A stretch of 64,000 nucleotides of DNA from Rhizosaccharibacter radicis (GTDB lineage: Bacteria > Pseudomonadota > Alphaproteobacteria > Acetobacterales > Acetobacteraceae): positions 124,001-188,000 of the forward strand of contig JAMZEJ010000008.1 of the NCBI GenBank assembly GCA_024508355.1, given 5' to 3'. Position 1 is the first letter of the stretch, and each line of letters starts with the position of its first letter. The notes under the pieces are model-generated. The model did no database searches, had not been told where the DNA came from, and saw only the letters and a list, made by a program, of their open reading frames with translations. Positions 31,057-40,787 of this stretch are shown here, in pieces. A program made the translations under genes and the position numbers.

Positions 31057-32619
31057 TCAGCCGGGCTCGTCGTGCTTGGGCGCCTTCAACGGCATCCAGT
31101 GGTGGCCGGCCTTCGCCAGCAGGGAGTCGGCGCCCGCCGGTCCCGGGGTGCCCGCCTCGTAGAGTTCCGGGCCGGCCGGGTCGGCTTCCCAGGCCTTCAA
31201 CGCCGGGTCGACCACCTTCCAGGCCGCCTCGATGTTGTCGGCGCGCTGGAACAAGGTGGCGTCGCCGGTGAGGCAGTCATAGAGCAGCGTCTCGTAGCCG
31301 ACGTTCGGCGTCAGCTTGAACGCGTCCTCGTAGCGGAACCGCATCTCCACCCCGCCCAGCTCCATGGTCGGGCCAGGGATCTTGGCGCTGATCCCCATGG
31401 TGATGCCCTGCACGGGCTGGATATTCAGGGTGAGGTTGTTGGGCGCCAGCGCGTCCACCGGGGTTTCCCGGAACATCGCGTAGGGTGCTTGCTTGAAATG
31501 CACCACCACCTCGGTGCGGCGCTCGGTCATGGATTTGCCGGTGCGCAGGTAGAACGGCACCCCGGACCAGCGCCAGTTGTCGATCATCAGCTTGAGCGCG
31601 ACATAGGTCTCGGTGTTGCTGTGCGGGTCCACGCCGGGGCTTTCGCGGTAGCCCTGCACGTCCCGCCCCTGCACCTTGCCCGCGGTATATTGGCCGCGCA
31701 CCGCGTCCTCGGGTGTCACCGGCCGGATGGCTTCGAACAGCTGCTCCTTGGCGGTGCGGACGGTTTCCGCGCTGAACGAGACCGGCGGCTCCATCGCGAT
31801 CATGCCGAGCAGCTGGAACAGGTGGTTCGGCACCATGTCGCGCAATGCCCCCGTCGGCTCGTAGAACGCGCCGCGCCCCTCGACGCCCACGGTCTCGGAC
31901 GCGGTGATCTCCACGTGGTCGATGAACTGGCGGCGCCAGAGCGGCTCGAAGATGCCGTTGCCGAACCGCAGCGCCAGGATGTTCTGAACCGTTTCCTTTC
32001 CGAGGAAATGGTCGATGCGATAGATCTGGCTCTCGTCGAGCACCTTGAGGATGCTCTCGTTCAGCGCCCGGGCGCTGGGGAAATCGGCGCCGAACGGCTT
32101 CTCGATCACCACCCGGCGGAAATGATCGTCCTTCTGCTCGACGAGCCCGGCCTTGCCCAGGTTCTCGACCACCGTGGAAAAGAAGCGGCCCGCCACCGCC
32201 AGATAGAACACGGCGTTGCCGGTGACGCGCCCGGCGAGGCGCTTCAGCTCGTCGACGTTGGTGAAGTCCGCCTGCTGGTAGTGCATGCGGGAGCTGATCC
32301 AGCCCCACCAGTCCTTGTTGATCTCGGGAGTGTAAAACTCCGCCGCCGGGTCCTTGGTGAAGTCCTGCATGGTGTCGCCGAGCGAGGCACGCCATTTGTC
32401 GTCGTCGCTCTCGACGCGGTCCACGCCGATCACCTGGAAGCCGTCGTCCAGCAGGCCGCCGCCGGTGAGGTTGTAGAGCGCCGGTACCAGGAGCCGCTTG
32501 GTCAGGTCGCCGTGCGCCCCGAAGATCACCAGGGCGCAGGGCGGCGCCTTGGAGGGTCCGGGGCGTGCGGTGTTGTCGCGGCCCTGCGGGTCCGCGGAAA
32601 CCTGTCCAACTGGGTCCAT
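31057..32619 (-). CDS. zwf: Glucose-6-phosphate 1-dehydrogenase
   Basis: First enzyme of the oxidative pentose-phosphate and Entner-Doudoroff routes, making 6-phosphogluconolactone and NAD(P)H. 520 residues. Cofactor loop is FGAHGDLTKRLL, the conserved lysine lies in VIEKPFGAD, and the active-site signature is RIDHFLGKET. The C-terminal half shows GVPFYLRTGKSM and GYETLLYDCLTGDATLF. The ATG at 32619 has AAGGA ahead. A longer in-frame reading upstream is noise. The GH15 gene lies 203 bases upstream on the same strand. Confidence 0.96.
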   Translation of the reverse strand: MDPVGQVSADPQGRDNTARPGPSKAPPCALVIFGAHGDLTKRLLVPALYNLTGGGLLDDGFQVIGVDRVESDDDKWRASLGDTMQDFTKDPAAEFYTPEINKDWWGWISSRMHYQQADFTNVDELKRLAGRVTGNAVFYLAVAGRFFSTVVENLGKAGLVEQKDDHFRRVVIEKPFGADFPSARALNESILKVLDESQIYRIDHFLGKETVQNILALRFGNGIFEPLWRRQFIDHVEITASETVGVEGRGAFYEPTGALRDMVPNHLFQLLGMIAMEPPVSFSAETVRTAKEQLFEAIRPVTPEDAVRGQYTAGKVQGRDVQGYRESPGVDPHSNTETYVALKLMIDNWRWSGVPFYLRTGKSMTERRTEVVVHFKQAPYAMFRETPVDALAPNNLTLNIQPVQGITMGISAKIPGPTMELGGVEMRFRYEDAFKLTPNVGYETLLYDCLTGDATLFQRADNIEAAWKVVDPALKAWEADPAGPELYEAGTPGPAGADSLLAKAGHHWMPLKAPKHDEPG

Positions 32620-32822
32620 GTCGGCTCGTCCTTCGTGATGTGGAAGTGGCAGCGGTGGAAGTTCCGCGTCCGAACGGCTGGCCGCCTGCGGAGTTCGGCG
32701 CGTGGCCGGCCGGGGCCAGACGGCGCACCGGCGGCGCCGTTCGCATGGTGCCCCTGGACCGCCTCGTCCGACACCCCCCAACGGGGCGAGCGCCGGCCCG
32801 CGCGGACGGGGAGCGTCCGCCC

Positions 32823-35357
32823 TCAGTCCGGACGGCCATCCCGCCCGGGCATCGACGGACCCGACACCGTGACGGCATGGTCCACCCCCGCCCAGGCGCC
32901 GGTTTCCTCTTCGCGCCAGGTGAACAACAGCTGCGCGCCGGGCGGCAGCGTTTCCGTGGGGAGTTCCGCGACGTGGAGGCCATCTGCGATCCGCCGCATC
33001 GGCGTGTCCCGGATGCGATCCCAGTTGTCGTCGCTCCAATGCAGCTCGGCGGCGACGGGCAGTTCCACGCGCAGCACCGCGCCTGCACGCAGCGGCGGAT
33101 TCTCGCCGAACGGGCGCCAGCGGACCACGCGGCCCGCGCCGCCTTCCCGGCGCGCCGGCGGCACGGCGAAGATCCCGGCACCTCCCGGGGCGGGCGCGGC
33201 CTCGACCGCCGGACCGGCTCCCCGGGCCGCCTCGCCGGCCTGCTCTCCGGCCGGGGATTCCAGCGCCCCGTCGGCCGCGACGGCCAGAAGCAGCAGGAGC
33301 CGCTCGGCATGGGTCCAGCAATCGGGCATCACCGTGCCGCCGCCTTCTCCCCGCTCGGCCCAGGCCCGGTCCAGCCTCGCCGGCAGCAGGCCGCCGACGC
33401 CTTCGGACGCGGCCAGGGCGGCGGCGCAACGCACCGCCTCCTCCCGCCGTCCGGCCAGCAGCGCCAGGAAGCCGCGCTCGGCCGCCAGCACCGGCCAGGG
33501 TGCCGGGTCATCCTCGCACCGGCGCCAGGCCGGCGCTTCGGGACGTTCCATCAACAGTGTCCGGTCGATCGCCGCGGTCGCGGCCTCGATGCGGGGATCG
33601 AGCGGATGGAGCACGCCGAGGCGCGGCAGAACGAGAATATCGGGGTCGGCGATGTCGCCGTCGCCGAGCAGCAGATCGAGCTGGTCCGCCACCGCATCGG
33701 CCGTGTCGCGGAGAAACGCGGCGAGGCCGGGATCCACCGCGTCTTCCCCCTCGGACCCGACGGACGCGCCACCCGCCGGGGGCAGCGCGACATGGCCGCC
33801 GCCGGACGGTTCGGAGTCCCAGGCCGGTCCCTGATCCGCCTCCCGGTCCGCGTGCTGGTCCGCCTCCCGGTCCGCCCGGAGCGCGTCGAACAAGGCGGCG
33901 TCCAGCAGCGCGACGCCTTGCGGCTCCAGCGCCGGTTCCACCGTTTCCGCGAACGTCGCCGGGGCGGCGGGGGGCGGCCGGACGAGGTCGGCCCAGGTGG
34001 CCGCGACGCGCAGGGCCGCGATCTGCGATCCGAGCGTGTGGAAGCCGGGCCGCCCCGAACGGTCCCAGCGGTCGAACCCCTCGCCCGCGTCGTGGCGCGC
34101 GAGGAACAGGGCCGCGTCCCGCACCATCGGCCAGAACCGCCGGACATCCTCGGCGTCCAGCACCCCGTCGCGGCGTGCCCGGTCGGCCAGCAGCACCGGA
34201 TGGGCGGTGCCGTCGAGATGCAGCCCGTGCCAGGCCGGCATGCCGTCGGTCCAGAACCTGTAGGGCCAGCGCCCGTCCGGCTCCTGCACCGACCGCAGAT
34301 AGCCGAGCGTCGCGCGCAGCGCGGCGGGATCGCCGGCGGCATGCAAGGCCGTCGCGGCGGCGCACAGGCCGGGCGGATGCACCAGATGACAGGCCTGGCC
34401 CGCATCCTCCGCCGGCGCGGGGATCGCGAGGCTGGCCACGGCGGCCCCGGGCACCGACGGGGTCTGGTGGGTCTTGAGCACCATCAGGTCGCGCCGCACT
34501 TCGGGGCGGGCGAGCGACGCGCGGCGCCAGGCCGGCGCTCCCGGATCGAGCCGCGACAGCCAGGAACGCCACTCCTCCTCGTATCGGGCGACGATCTCGG
34601 CGAAAGGCTCCAGCAGCGCGGCGCGGGCGCGCATGCCCGCTTCCGTCCACAGGCGGGCGAAGGCCAGCGCGAACACCACCGACCCGTCGGGCGCGAGTTC
34701 GGGCTGACCGGTGAGGGCCACGTGGCCGTTGATGGCGCGCTCGAACTGCCATTCCATCCGGCGGTGGCGATGCAGGTCCTGCCACCCGTCGCTCACCCCC
34801 ACGAAGCCGGCCGACCGGGCCCGCCAGCCCTGGCCGGCATGCAACGCCACGGCCAGCCCGCCGCCCTCGGCCACCAGCATGGGCTCGTTCTTGTAGTCGC
34901 CGCACCAGGCCGAGCCGGTGCCGGCGCCGCCGCCGAGATAGGGTGCCGCCAGCGCATGGAGCCGCAGGGGCGGCCCGCCTGGCGCCAGATCTTCCAGCCG
35001 CACCTGCATCAGCAGCACGGGACGGAGCGGATCGGCGACGATGTGCTTGTGCAGCCGGAAGCGGCCGCCGCGATGGGTGTTCACCAGCCGCAGCGAGGGG
35101 ATGCCGGGGTCCGCCGGCTCCAGCACGCTGTCGCAGTCCCGCTGTTCCTCGGCGAACAGTTCGGCGCCGTCGGTGACGATCAGGCCGAAATCGCGGACGC
35201 AGCTTTGTTCGATGCGCGGATAGGCAAGATCGCGCAGGATGCCGTCCGACACGGTGAACCAGAGTGCCGAGCCCGGCCAAAGCGCCCGTCCCACGGCGTC
35301 CTTACCGGTAGGCTGCCAGCGCAGCGGCCGGCCGGGTTCACCAGGCGCATCCGTCAT
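32823..35357 (-). CDS. GH15 glucoamylase/glucodextranase-like protein
   Basis: 844 residues resembling bacterial glucan 1,4-alpha-glucosidases: an N-terminal beta-sandwich (~1-270) and an (alpha/alpha)6 barrel (LMVLKTHQTPSVPGAAVASL, DGRWPYRFWTDGMPAWHG, then VMPDCWTHAERLLLL). The last motif supplies a Glu in HAE at the expected general-base position. At the place of the usual acid motif QERWEE this protein has FDRWDR. It has no signal peptide, so it is probably cytosolic and acts on glycogen or maltodextrin, feeding zwf. A charged, repeated insertion lies at ~500-545. Start uncertain. Confidence 0.8.
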   Translation of the reverse strand: MTDAPGEPGRPLRWQPTGKDAVGRALWPGSALWFTVSDGILRDLAYPRIEQSCVRDFGLIVTDGAELFAEEQRDCDSVLEPADPGIPSLRLVNTHRGGRFRLHKHIVADPLRPVLLMQVRLEDLAPGGPPLRLHALAAPYLGGGAGTGSAWCGDYKNEPMLVAEGGGLAVALHAGQGWRARSAGFVGVSDGWQDLHRHRRMEWQFERAINGHVALTGQPELAPDGSVVFALAFARLWTEAGMRARAALLEPFAEIVARYEEEWRSWLSRLDPGAPAWRRASLARPEVRRDLMVLKTHQTPSVPGAAVASLAIPAPAEDAGQACHLVHPPGLCAAATALHAAGDPAALRATLGYLRSVQEPDGRWPYRFWTDGMPAWHGLHLDGTAHPVLLADRARRDGVLDAEDVRRFWPMVRDAALFLARHDAGEGFDRWDRSGRPGFHTLGSQIAALRVAATWADLVRPPPAAPATFAETVEPALEPQGVALLDAALFDALRADREADQHADREADQGPAWDSEPSGGGHVALPPAGGASVGSEGEDAVDPGLAAFLRDTADAVADQLDLLLGDGDIADPDILVLPRLGVLHPLDPRIEAATAAIDRTLLMERPEAPAWRRCEDDPAPWPVLAAERGFLALLAGRREEAVRCAAALAASEGVGGLLPARLDRAWAERGEGGGTVMPDCWTHAERLLLLLAVAADGALESPAGEQAGEAARGAGPAVEAAPAPGGAGIFAVPPARREGGAGRVVRWRPFGENPPLRAGAVLRVELPVAAELHWSDDNWDRIRDTPMRRIADGLHVAELPTETLPPGAQLLFTWREEETGAWAGVDHAVTVSGPSMPGRDGRPD
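33831..33878. repeat. 24-bp tandem duplication inside the GH15 gene
   Basis: Two adjacent 24-base units that differ at four positions encode a duplicated ADREADQ octapeptide in a disordered loop of the GH15 protein. Confidence 0.75.
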
Positions 35358-36050
35358 CGCCGCACGCCGTTCATCGTCGCCCACCCCGTGTCCTGCCGCC
35401 GCGGATCGGGCGGGGCCACGCCTGCGCCGGGCGCCCGCCGTCCTGGTACCCGTCTTGAAAGCGGCAACGCGCTCGCATGGCGGCGCGTTTCTCGTTTTGT
35501 GCATCGTTTCGACGCCGGGCCCGGGGATGGCGGCCGGGCGACCCCGCCATGCCCGCCCCGGCGCCCGCGCCTTCTCCGGCTTCACCCCGGCCATCGCCCC
35601 CATGCCGTGCCGCCTCCCTTCCCCATGCCGCCGCCACGTTGGTCCGGGCGTCCGGGGCAGGGCGGCGGCGGCGCTCGCAGTCGGAACCGGCCGAAGATCC
35701 TCATCCCCGGGATCGGCGTGCGGCAACACCGGGCCGGGCCCGGAGCTCGTCTGCGGGCGGGGCTCGACGCCGACCCGCGTCGACCGGAGCCGATCCTCTG
35801 GTTCCCAGCGGATCGCGGTCGCGAAGCGCGGCGCGGCCGATCCGCTTCCACGCAAGAGCGGGACGGCAGGCCCGGGCCGCCCGCGATCGTCGCGCCGCCC
35901 GCCGGGAAGGCGTCGCACCGCGGGCTTCCTTGCGCCGCGGGCGATCGGCGCGCTACGGACCCTTGCTCGCGATGCGCCGCCGCAGGAGGCCGCGCGTCAT
36001 GCCGGCCGCGCCGCAGGAGCGCGGGCGACAAAAAGGGAAAGTCAGCAGCC
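35358..36050. other. Divergent intergenic region, no supported gene
   Basis: About 690 bases between the GH15 protein and asd. Frames run through it on both strands, but their products are Arg/Pro/Gly-rich without domains or ribosome sites. It probably contains the two divergent promoters, which I could not place. Confidence 0.45.
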
Positions 36051-37079
36051 ATGGGTTATCGCGTCGCCGTTGTCGGAGCCACAGGAGCGGTCGGGCGCGA
36101 GATCCTGAAAATCCTGCACGAGCGCGAGTTCCCCGTGGACGACATCGCCGCCCTGGCCTCCGGCCGCTCCACCGGGCGGGAGGTATCCTACGGCGACAAG
36201 CGGGTGCTGAAGGTCCAGAACCTGGAAACCTTCGACTTCACGGGCTGGGATCTCGGGTTGTTCAGCCCGGGCGCGTCCGTGTCCGCCGTGCATGCGCCGC
36301 GCGCCGCCGCCGCCGGCTGCACGGTGATCGACAACACCTCGCAGTTCCGGATGGAGCCGGACGTGCCGCTGGTGGTGCCGGAGGTGAACGCGGACGCGCT
36401 GAAGAAGGCGCGCCGCCGGATCATCGCCAACCCGAACTGTTCCACCATCCAGCTGGTGGTGGCGCTCAAGCCGCTGCACGACCTGTTCACCATCCGCCGC
36501 GTGGTGGTCTCGACCTATCAGGCGGTGGCCGGTGCGGGAAAGGAAGGCATGGACGAGCTGTTCAACCAGGCCAAGGCGTCGTTCGTGGGCGACCCGGTGA
36601 AGCCCGAACAGTTCACCAAGCAGATCGCCTTCAACTGCATCCCGCATATCGACCGCTTCATGGACGACGGCTCCACCAAGGAGGAATGGAAGATGGCGGT
36701 GGAAACCCGCAAGATCCTCGATCCCGACGTGAAGCTGTTCGCCACCTGCGTCCGCGTGCCGGTGTTCGTGGGCCATTCGGAAGCGGTGTCGGTGGAGTTC
36801 GAGGAGCCGGTGGACCTGGAACGGGCGCGCGCCGCGCTGCGGGAAGCGCCGGGCGTGGTGCTGCACGACCAGCGCGAGGATGGCGGCTACGTCACCCCGC
36901 TCGAGTGCGTGGGCGAGGACGCGTCCTATGTCAGCCGGCTGCGGATCGATCCGACGGTGGAGAACGGGCTGGCGTTCTGGTGCGTGTCGGACAACCTCCG
37001 GAAGGGCGCCGCGCTGAACGCGGTGCAGATCGCCGAGGCCATGATCGCGCTCGACCTGCTGCCCCGGAGGGCCGCCTGA
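36051..37079 (+). CDS. asd: Aspartate-semialdehyde dehydrogenase
   Basis: Reduces aspartyl phosphate to the semialdehyde that leads to lysine/diaminopimelate, threonine and methionine. 342 residues. NADP motif VVGATGAVGREIL, anion-binding Arg/Asn in NTSQFRME, nucleophile in IANPNCSTIQLV, substrate-binding STYQAVAGAGKEG, and catalytic His in VFVGHSEAVSVEF. The start has AGGGA upstream. A small membrane protein follows on the same strand. Confidence 0.96.
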   Translation: MGYRVAVVGATGAVGREILKILHEREFPVDDIAALASGRSTGREVSYGDKRVLKVQNLETFDFTGWDLGLFSPGASVSAVHAPRAAAAGCTVIDNTSQFRMEPDVPLVVPEVNADALKKARRRIIANPNCSTIQLVVALKPLHDLFTIRRVVVSTYQAVAGAGKEGMDELFNQAKASFVGDPVKPEQFTKQIAFNCIPHIDRFMDDGSTKEEWKMAVETRKILDPDVKLFATCVRVPVFVGHSEAVSVEFEEPVDLERARAALREAPGVVLHDQREDGGYVTPLECVGEDASYVSRLRIDPTVENGLAFWCVSDNLRKGAALNAVQIAEAMIALDLLPRRAA

Positions 37080-37123
37080 GCCCCGCCCGCTACGCCCCGC
37101 CCGTGCGCCCATCGGGCGCCGGG

Positions 37124-37438
37124 ATGCGTGGCGTGCCGGCCGGTGGCGGCACCGAGGGCGGCACTCCGGGCGAAGGCGGCTCCGGGACGCGTCCCTGGGT
37201 GTGGACCCCCGGCTCGCAGCCGCCGAAGCCGCCCCGCCCGCGCTGGTTCCTTTGGGCCGGGATCGGCGCCGCGATCCTGGCGCAGGTCGGGCTGTACTTC
37301 ATGCTCAAGCAGATCGCCGTGGCCTATCGCCCCGCCTGGGCGATGATCCAGCACGTCGTCCACGGGCCGGTCAGCGTCACCATCCTGCCGCCGGAGCCGC
37401 CATCGCCGCCTCCCGGGACGCCGCCGCCGCGGCGCTGA
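37124..37438 (+). CDS. Small single-span membrane protein, Pro-rich tail
   Basis: 104 residues: a Gly/Pro-rich start (~35 residues), one membrane helix (WFLWAGIGAAILAQVGLYFM), a short amphipathic piece and a proline-rich end. No family recognised. An in-frame GTG at 37103 is an alternative start. Both lack a strong ribosome site. It follows asd by 44 bases. The clean hydrophobic helix supports a real gene, but this is a moderate call. Confidence 0.5.
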   Translation: MRGVPAGGGTEGGTPGEGGSGTRPWVWTPGSQPPKPPRPRWFLWAGIGAAILAQVGLYFMLKQIAVAYRPAWAMIQHVVHGPVSVTILPPEPPSPPPGTPPPRR

Positions 37439-37858
37439 CGCGGGAAGGAGCGCGATGCCGCAGGACGGTCCGAAAAGCCCGGCCCCCGCGGGGGCGGGGA
37501 TGAGCATGGCGCGAGGTCGATCCTGCCCTCGTCGAACAACACGAACCCGCCTCGTCGCCCGATCCGGCCGATCGGGATGCGGCCGATCCCGGTCCCCGGC
37601 CGGGATATCCGGCTTGGCAAGCCGCCCCGCGCTTGCTGGCGAAGTGTTGGCGGAGCCTGCGATCCGCATGGTGACCTGGCGAACGGCCGGTAGTTCTGAG
37701 AATGCCTCTCATTTCCATTCATTCGACGAAATGGAAGTTCCGTTCCAGACGCGTTGACCGTCCCGGCGCACGGGCGTAGGAGCTTGTTCCCACAGGATCG
37801 CCGAAGCCGCTGTCCCGGCGCCCGGCGGTTCCGGGAACCAAGGAAAAGCCGGCCCCTC
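37439..37858. other. Region upstream of sdhC
   Basis: No gene supported. The stretch 37660-37760 is less GC-rich than its surroundings and is the likeliest place for the sdh promoter. No definite -35/-10 pair was identified. Confidence 0.4.
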
Positions 37859-38371
37859 ATGACGGATGTCCGCGACGCGCTGTATGTGGCGCATCGATCC
37901 GACGGCACCATTGCCCGCCGTCCCATGTCGCCGCACCTGCAGGTTTATCGCTTCCAGCTCTCGATGTTCCTGAGCATCGCCAACCGCGTCACCGGCATCG
38001 CCGCCTCGTTCGGCACGCTGCTGCTGGTGTGGTGGCTGGTGGCCGGCGCGACGGGTCCCGCGGCGTTCGACACCGTGCAACGCGCGATCGGCAGTCCCGT
38101 CGGCCTTCTGGTGCTGTTCGGCTGGACGCTCGCCCTGGTGTTCCACACCGCGGGCGGGGTCCGTCATCTGTTCTGGGACGCGGGCTACGGCTTCAAGCTG
38201 CCGGACGTGCGGCGCAACGGCATCATCGTCATCGCCACGACCGTGGTGCTGACCCTGCTGATCTGGGGGATCGGGCTGAGCGTCTGGGCCGGGGCGCCGA
38301 TGGCGGCGTCCGGCGCGGTGCCGGCCGCCGAGGCTCCCGCCCCCACCACCACGCAACCGGCGGGAAACTGA
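37859..38371 (+). CDS. sdhC: Succinate dehydrogenase cytochrome b556 subunit
   Basis: Membrane anchor of complex II that binds heme b and ubiquinone. 170 residues with three membrane helices. It carries the quinone-site segment RRPMSPHLQVYRFQ and SIANRVTGIA, and the heme-ligand histidine in ALVFHTAGGVRHLFWD. The C-terminal Ala/Pro/Thr tail is a short extension. The ATG at 37859 has AAGGA upstream, somewhat far at 13 bases. sdhD follows after 4 bases. Confidence 0.93.
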   Translation: MTDVRDALYVAHRSDGTIARRPMSPHLQVYRFQLSMFLSIANRVTGIAASFGTLLLVWWLVAGATGPAAFDTVQRAIGSPVGLLVLFGWTLALVFHTAGGVRHLFWDAGYGFKLPDVRRNGIIVIATTVVLTLLIWGIGLSVWAGAPMAASGAVPAAEAPAPTTTQPAGN

Positions 38372-38375
38372 GCCG

Positions 38376-38786
38376 ATGAGCGCGTCAAAGGGCGACATCA
38401 AGGTGATGCGCTCCCAGCTCGGCCGCGTCCGCGGCCTGGGAGCGGCGAAGAACGGCGTGGAGCACTGGTGGGTGGAGCGGCTGACCTCCATCGCCCTGCT
38501 GCCGCTGACGATCTGGTTCGTGGTGTCGGTGATCGGGCTGCTCGGCGCCGGTCACGTGCGGATGATCCACTGGGTGGGCCAGCCGGTGAACACCGTGCTG
38601 CTGCTGGCGCTGGTGCTGATGACCTTCCACCACATGCAGCTGGGGCTGCAGGTGGTGATCGACGATTACGTCCGCGGTCCCGCGCATCTGGCGACCACGC
38701 TCCTCAACAAGGGCGCGGCCGGACTGCTGGCGTTGTTCGCGGTGGTGGCGATCCTGAAGATGGCGTTCTGGGCGCCGGCGATCTAG
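38376..38786 (+). CDS. sdhD: Succinate dehydrogenase hydrophobic anchor subunit
   Basis: Second membrane anchor of complex II. 136 residues, three membrane helices. The alphaproteobacterial signature GVEHWWVERLTSIALLPLTIWF precedes the first helix. The heme/quinone histidine lies in LMTFHHMQLGLQVVIDDYV. 152 GC-rich bases with a possible hairpin (GGTCCGG at 38842, CCGGACC at 38877) separate it from sdhA. Confidence 0.92.
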   Translation: MSASKGDIKVMRSQLGRVRGLGAAKNGVEHWWVERLTSIALLPLTIWFVVSVIGLLGAGHVRMIHWVGQPVNTVLLLALVLMTFHHMQLGLQVVIDDYVRGPAHLATTLLNKGAAGLLALFAVVAILKMAFWAPAI

Positions 38787-38938
38787 GGCCCTTGGCCGGC
38801 TCCTTCCCCGGGTCCGGCCGGGCGGCTCGTTCCGGGCGGCGGGTCCGGTGCTTCCCTTTCGCCTCCGGCGCCCGCCCCGGACCGTAGTTCCTTCGCGGCC
38901 TCCGCTCCCCAACGGCCGCCTGCGCACGTGAGTGGACG

Positions 38939-40753
38939 ATGAACGCGATCACCCTGCCTTCCTCCCGCGCCTACAACATCATCGACCACAGCTACGACGT
39001 GGTGGTGGTGGGTGCCGGCGGGTCCGGCCTTCGCGCCACCCTGGGCATGGTGGCGGCCGGGCTGAAGACCGCCTGCATCACCAAGGTGTTCCCCACCCGC
39101 TCCCACACCGTGGCCGCCCAGGGCGGCATCGGCGCGGCACTCGGAAACATGGCCGAGGACAACTGGCGCTGGCACATGTACGATACCGTGAAGGGGTCGG
39201 ACTGGCTCGGCGACCAGGACGCCATCGAGTACATGTGCCGCGAGGCGGTGCCGGCGATCCAGGAGCTGGAGCATTTCGGCGTCCCGTTCTCGCGGACGGA
39301 AGACGGCCGCATCTACCAGCGCCCGTTCGGCGGCCACATGTCGGACTACGGCAAGGCCCCGGTGCCGCGCGCCTGCGCCGCCGCCGACCGCACCGGCCAC
39401 GCCATCCTGCACACGCTCTACCAGCAGAGCCTGAAGCACAACGCCGAGTTCTTCGTCGAGTATTTCGCCCTCGACCTCATCATGGACGAGGAAGGCGCCT
39501 GTCGCGGCGTGACGGCTTGGTGCCTGGAAGACGGCACCATCCACCGCTTCCGCGCCAACATGGTGGTGCTGGCGACCGGCGGCTACGGCCGCGCCTATCT
39601 GAGCTGCACCTCGGCCCATACCTGCACCGGCGACGGCGGCGGCATGGCGATGCGCGCCGGCATCCCGACCCAGGACATGGAGTTCGTGCAGTTCCACCCG
39701 ACCGGCATCTTCCCGGCCGGCTGCCTGCTCACCGAGGGCTGCCGCGGCGAGGGCGGCTATCTCACCAACGCCGAGGGCGAGCGCTTCATGGAGCGCTATG
39801 CGCCGACGGCCAAGGACCTGGCCTCGCGCGACGTGGTGTCGCGCTCCATGACCATCGAGATCAACGAAGGGCGCGGATGCGGTCCGAACAAGGACCACAT
39901 CATGATGCATCTGGAGCATATCGGCGCCGACCTGCTGCATGAGCGCCTGCCCGGCATCAGCGAGACCGCGCGCGTGTTCGCGGGCGTGGACGTCACCAAG
40001 GAGCCGGTGCCGGTGCTGCCGACCGTGCACTACAACATGGGCGGCATTCCCACGAACTATCACGGCGAGGTGCTGCGTCCGACCGCCGCCAATCCCGACG
40101 CGGTGGTGCCGGGGCTGATGGCGGTGGGCGAGGCCGCCTGCGTGTCCGTGCACGGCGCCAACCGGCTCGGCACCAACTCGCTGCTGGATCTGGTGGTGTT
40201 CGGCCGGGCCGCGGCGCAGCGTGCCGCCACGCTGATCCATCCGGGGGACAAGGTCGCCCCGCTGCCCGACCGCGCCGGCGAGCAGTCGCTGGACCGGCTC
40301 GACCGCGTGCGCCACGCGAACGGCGGCACCCGCGTGTCCACCATGCGCGACGAGCTGCAGCGCACCATGCAGGCCCATGCCGCGGTGTTCCGCAACTCGG
40401 CCAGCCTGACGGAAGGCGTCGGCAAGATGGAGCGGCTGTGGTCGGGCCTGTCCGACATGGCGGTGAGCGACCGCTCGCTGATCTGGAACAGCGACCTGAT
40501 GGAAGCGCTCGAGTACGAGAACCTGATCGCCAACGGCGTCGTCACCATGGTGAGCGCCGAGGCGCGCAAGGAAAGCCGGGGCGCCCAGGCGCACGACGAC
40601 TTCCCCGATCGCGACGACCAGAACTGGATGCAGCACACCGTGTCGTATCTGGACCCCGCCGACGGCTCGGTGGCGCTCGGCTACCGCCCGGTGCGGATGC
40701 AGACGCTGACCAACGAGGTATCGGTGTTCCCGCCCAAGAAGCGCGTCTACTGA
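38939..40753 (+). CDS. sdhA: Succinate dehydrogenase flavoprotein subunit
   Basis: Catalytic subunit oxidising succinate to fumarate with covalent FAD. 604 residues. FAD motif [15 protein letters not shown], flavinylation His in [18 protein letters not shown], substrate-binding [17 protein letters not shown] and REGRG-type [10 protein letters not shown], and [13 protein letters not shown]. The C-terminal domain reads [11 protein letters not shown]-like. sdhB follows after 34 bases. Confidence 0.97.
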   Translation: MNAITLPSSRAYNIIDHSYDVVVVGAGGSGLRATLGMVAAGLKTACITKVFPTRSHTVAAQGGIGAALGNMAEDNWRWHMYDTVKGSDWLGDQDAIEYMCREAVPAIQELEHFGVPFSRTEDGRIYQRPFGGHMSDYGKAPVPRACAAADRTGHAILHTLYQQSLKHNAEFFVEYFALDLIMDEEGACRGVTAWCLEDGTIHRFRANMVVLATGGYGRAYLSCTSAHTCTGDGGGMAMRAGIPTQDMEFVQFHPTGIFPAGCLLTEGCRGEGGYLTNAEGERFMERYAPTAKDLASRDVVSRSMTIEINEGRGCGPNKDHIMMHLEHIGADLLHERLPGISETARVFAGVDVTKEPVPVLPTVHYNMGGIPTNYHGEVLRPTAANPDAVVPGLMAVGEAACVSVHGANRLGTNSLLDLVVFGRAAAQRAATLIHPGDKVAPLPDRAGEQSLDRLDRVRHANGGTRVSTMRDELQRTMQAHAAVFRNSASLTEGVGKMERLWSGLSDMAVSDRSLIWNSDLMEALEYENLIANGVVTMVSAEARKESRGAQAHDDFPDRDDQNWMQHTVSYLDPADGSVALGYRPVRMQTLTNEVSVFPPKKRVY

Positions 40754-40787
40754 GCCGCCAACCAACGACCTCCGAGGAGACCGACCG

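Noticed and set aside
32565-36050. Very long plus-strand open frame leading into asd
   Set aside because: It is the antisense of zwf leader and the GH15 gene. Only its last 342 codons, from 36051, are asd. GC-rich sequence keeps antisense frames open.
35358-36050. Possible gene or GH15 N-terminal extension between GH15 and asd
   Set aside because: Frames on both strands are compositionally random (Arg/Gly/Pro), and the GH15 family starts near 35357.
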